Positions 4,912 through 6,347 of a stretch of 6,347 bases of DNA are shown here, in pieces. Source of the stretch: an uncultured Prevotellaceae bacterium (GTDB lineage: Bacteria; Bacteroidota; Bacteroidia; Bacteroidales; Muribaculaceae); assembly GCA_937896015.1 (NCBI GenBank), contig CALBLR010000506.1:1-6347 (forward strand). The letters run 5' to 3'. A program made the translations under genes and the position numbers. Position 1 is the first letter of the stretch. Each line of letters starts with the position of its first letter. The notes under the pieces were generated by a model that did no database searches, had not been told where the DNA came from, and was given only the letters and a program-made list of their open reading frames with translations.

Positions 4912-6347
4912 AAATCATCATCGAGGGCTACCAGTATGATGAGCAGGCTGTGGCCGATGTGCTCAGCGGCTTTGAGCCTTCCACGCTCGACGGCAAGACC
5001 ACTGTCGGCCACGTGGGCTACTGCTACAGCCGCCGTCTGGGCGACTGCATATTTTTCCTGCCCAAGGTGGTGATCGACAGCGACCGCGGCTGCGTGCTGT
5101 GGCACACTGGGCTGAAGCCCGAAGACATCATCGACTTCGGCGAAGCCCTGCGGCAGCACCGCGTCAGCCGTGCCGACTACGCCTTTTTGTCGGGCTTTGC
5201 CGTGTGGATCTACCGCACCATCAAGGAGTTTGGCCGCCTGCATCCCGGCAGCGGCACGCTGCTGCGCCGCTCGTATTCGCGGCTCGACGGCTCGCGTGGC
5301 TCAGCCGCCGGCACGCTGCTCGACGTGGTGCTGTCGCTGGTCGGGTTCGGCCGCGACCACCGCGACTTCTTCATGACGGCCATCAAGGCCGCCCACAGCG
5401 GCATGCGCAAAATCGACTGGCGCAAGACGGTGGCGCGCACTCCGGCCGTGATGCGCCGCGGCGTGCCCGTGTATCCGCGCCCCGCCGTGCGCCGGCGGCA
5501 GATTGACTTCGACGAGGAGCTGATGGTGGTCTATGCCTCAATCCTTGCCCACATTGCCCGGCAATACGGCTTCCGATCCGAAGTGCCATGCGGCTACGAG
5601 CCCATGCCCGCCGCCCGCTTCAGCCGCTACCTTGGCGGCTACGGGCGGCGGCGCCTGCGGCAAATCAAATACCGCTATTTTTCCGACACCGCCCTTGAGT
5701 TGTGGCGGCTGTGCTACGCCTTTTTCGGCGAGGTGGAGCGCGTGCGCTCGTCGCGGCAGGACAGCGACTATCTGCTGGTGCGCAACTTCAACGTGGTGTT
5801 TGAGGCCATAATCGACGAGCTGATAGGCGACGACAAGGGCGGCATCGATCCCGACCTCAAAGACCAGCCCGACGGCAAGGTGGTCGACCACATCTACCGC
5901 TACCCCTCGCTTGTGGGTGGCGGCGACATCTACTACATTGGCGACAGCAAGTATTACAAGATAGGCGGCACGCTTGGCGCCAACTCGGTCTACAAGCAAT
6001 ACACCTATGCCAAAAATGTGATTCAGCTCAACATCAACTGGTATTTCGACAGCCTCCGCGGCGCCGGCCGCCACCCAAGGGTGAGGTACCGCGACTCGCT
6101 CACCGAGGGCTACAACATCACGCCCAACTTCTTTATCAGCGCCCGCGTGTCGCCCGGCTCGCCGTCGTATGCCCAGCCTCGCCTCACGCGCCGCCCCGGC
6201 TGCAGCGGCCGCGTGCCGTGCTGCCAGTTCAGCAACCGTCTCTTCGACCGCGACACGCTGTGGCTGCAGCACTACGACGTCAACTTCCTCTACATCATTG
6301 CCCTCTATGCCCGCTCCAACCATGCCGAGAAGCAGCGCTTCAAGCAG
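4908..6347 (+). CDS. McrC/LlaJI-type restriction endonuclease subunit, runs off the window
   Basis: The frame is open for 480 codons from ATG 4908 to the last base, without a stop, so the C-terminus is outside the window. The start overlaps the McrB-like stop (ATGA). The N-terminal two thirds (1 to about 290) is probably the part that docks on the AAA+ ring, as in McrC. A PD-(D/E)xK nuclease core follows: Glu299 in NVVFEAIIDEL, Asp327 in KVVDHIY, and the catalytic Asp346-Ser-Lys348 in IYYIGDSKYYK. A KQYTYA motif (363-368) then sits where this fold often has a Gln/Tyr helix. The arrangement methyltransferase, McrB-like, McrC-like matches LlaJI of Lactococcus and is related to BsuMI of Bacillus. 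It should make the DNA cut once activated by the McrB-like partner. Base composition is uniformly G+C-rich, like the chromosome-type genes on the left. Family name is from memory of the motif pattern, so a general McrC-like nuclease is the alternative. Confidence 0.85.
   Translation, partial: MKIIIEGYQYDEQAVADVLSGFEPSTLDGKTTVGHVGYCYSRRLGDCIFFLPKVVIDSDRGCVLWHTGLKPEDIIDFGEALRQHRVSRADYAFLSGFAVWIYRTIKEFGRLHPGSGTLLRRSYSRLDGSRGSAAGTLLDVVLSLVGFGRDHRDFFMTAIKAAHSGMRKIDWRKTVARTPAVMRRGVPVYPRPAVRRRQIDFDEELMVVYASILAHIARQYGFRSEVPCGYEPMPAARFSRYLGGYGRRRLRQIKYRYFSDTALELWRLCYAFFGEVERVRSSRQDSDYLLVRNFNVVFEAIIDELIGDDKGGIDPDLKDQPDGKVVDHIYRYPSLVGGGDIYYIGDSKYYKIGGTLGANSVYKQYTYAKNVIQLNINWYFDSLRGAGRHPRVRYRDSLTEGYNITPNFFISARVSPGSPSYAQPRLTRRPGCSGRVPCCQFSNRLFDRDTLWLQHYDVNFLYIIALYARSNHAEKQRFKQ

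Noticed and set aside
5538..6323. Reverse-strand open frame opposite the nuclease gene
   Set aside because: Composition artefact of G+C-rich codons. The + strand frame is open for 480 codons, coupled to the upstream gene and carries the nuclease motifs.

Overview
The window looks like chromosomal DNA from a Bacteroidales bacterium, perhaps Muribaculaceae or Prevotellaceae. This rests on four things: a TAnnTTTG-type promoter with an upstream TTG element, no Shine-Dalgarno sites, a secreted protein with a short Bacteroidetes-style C-terminal tail, and a serine recombinase closely resembling the Bacteroides Mpi invertase family. Family-level assignment is an inference. All genes are on the + strand.

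Positions 1-398 contain no convincing gene, only short direct, inverted and ATCTGTG-type repeats. A good promoter (399-429) drives a secreted protein of unknown function (468-1415), which ends at a clear intrinsic terminator (1458-1490). Next comes a complete Mpi-family DNA invertase (1536-2165). Immediately after it lies a 19-bp perfect inverted repeat built from the same ATCTGTG units seen at the left edge. An AT-rich stretch without a gene (2296-2495) follows.

The right half (2496-6347) is a restriction-modification operon of the LlaJI/BsuMI kind. It encodes a C5-cytosine DNA methyltransferase, an McrB-like AAA+ NTPase (3568-4911) and an McrC/LlaJI-type PD-(D/E)xK nuclease subunit (4908 to beyond the window end, start overlapping the McrB stop by 4 nt). 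The two restriction genes are open, with their key motifs intact. The methyltransferase is broken as read: its C-terminal part, including the QIGNAVPP motif, lies in another frame after a shift between 3281 and 3291. Its N-terminal extension appears shifted as well, between about 2500 and 2531.

Base composition changes sharply along the operon. The methyltransferase and the first ~110 codons of the McrB-like gene are about one third G+C (19/60 and 21/60 in two sample lines). The AAA+ motor and the nuclease gene are about 60% or more (38/60 in a sample line), like the left half. The break falls inside one gene, at the boundary between its N-terminal domain and its motor domain. This suggests that a methyltransferase plus target-recognition module was exchanged as a cassette onto a resident restriction motor and nuclease. 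The cassette break together with the interrupted methyltransferase is the most interesting part of the window.
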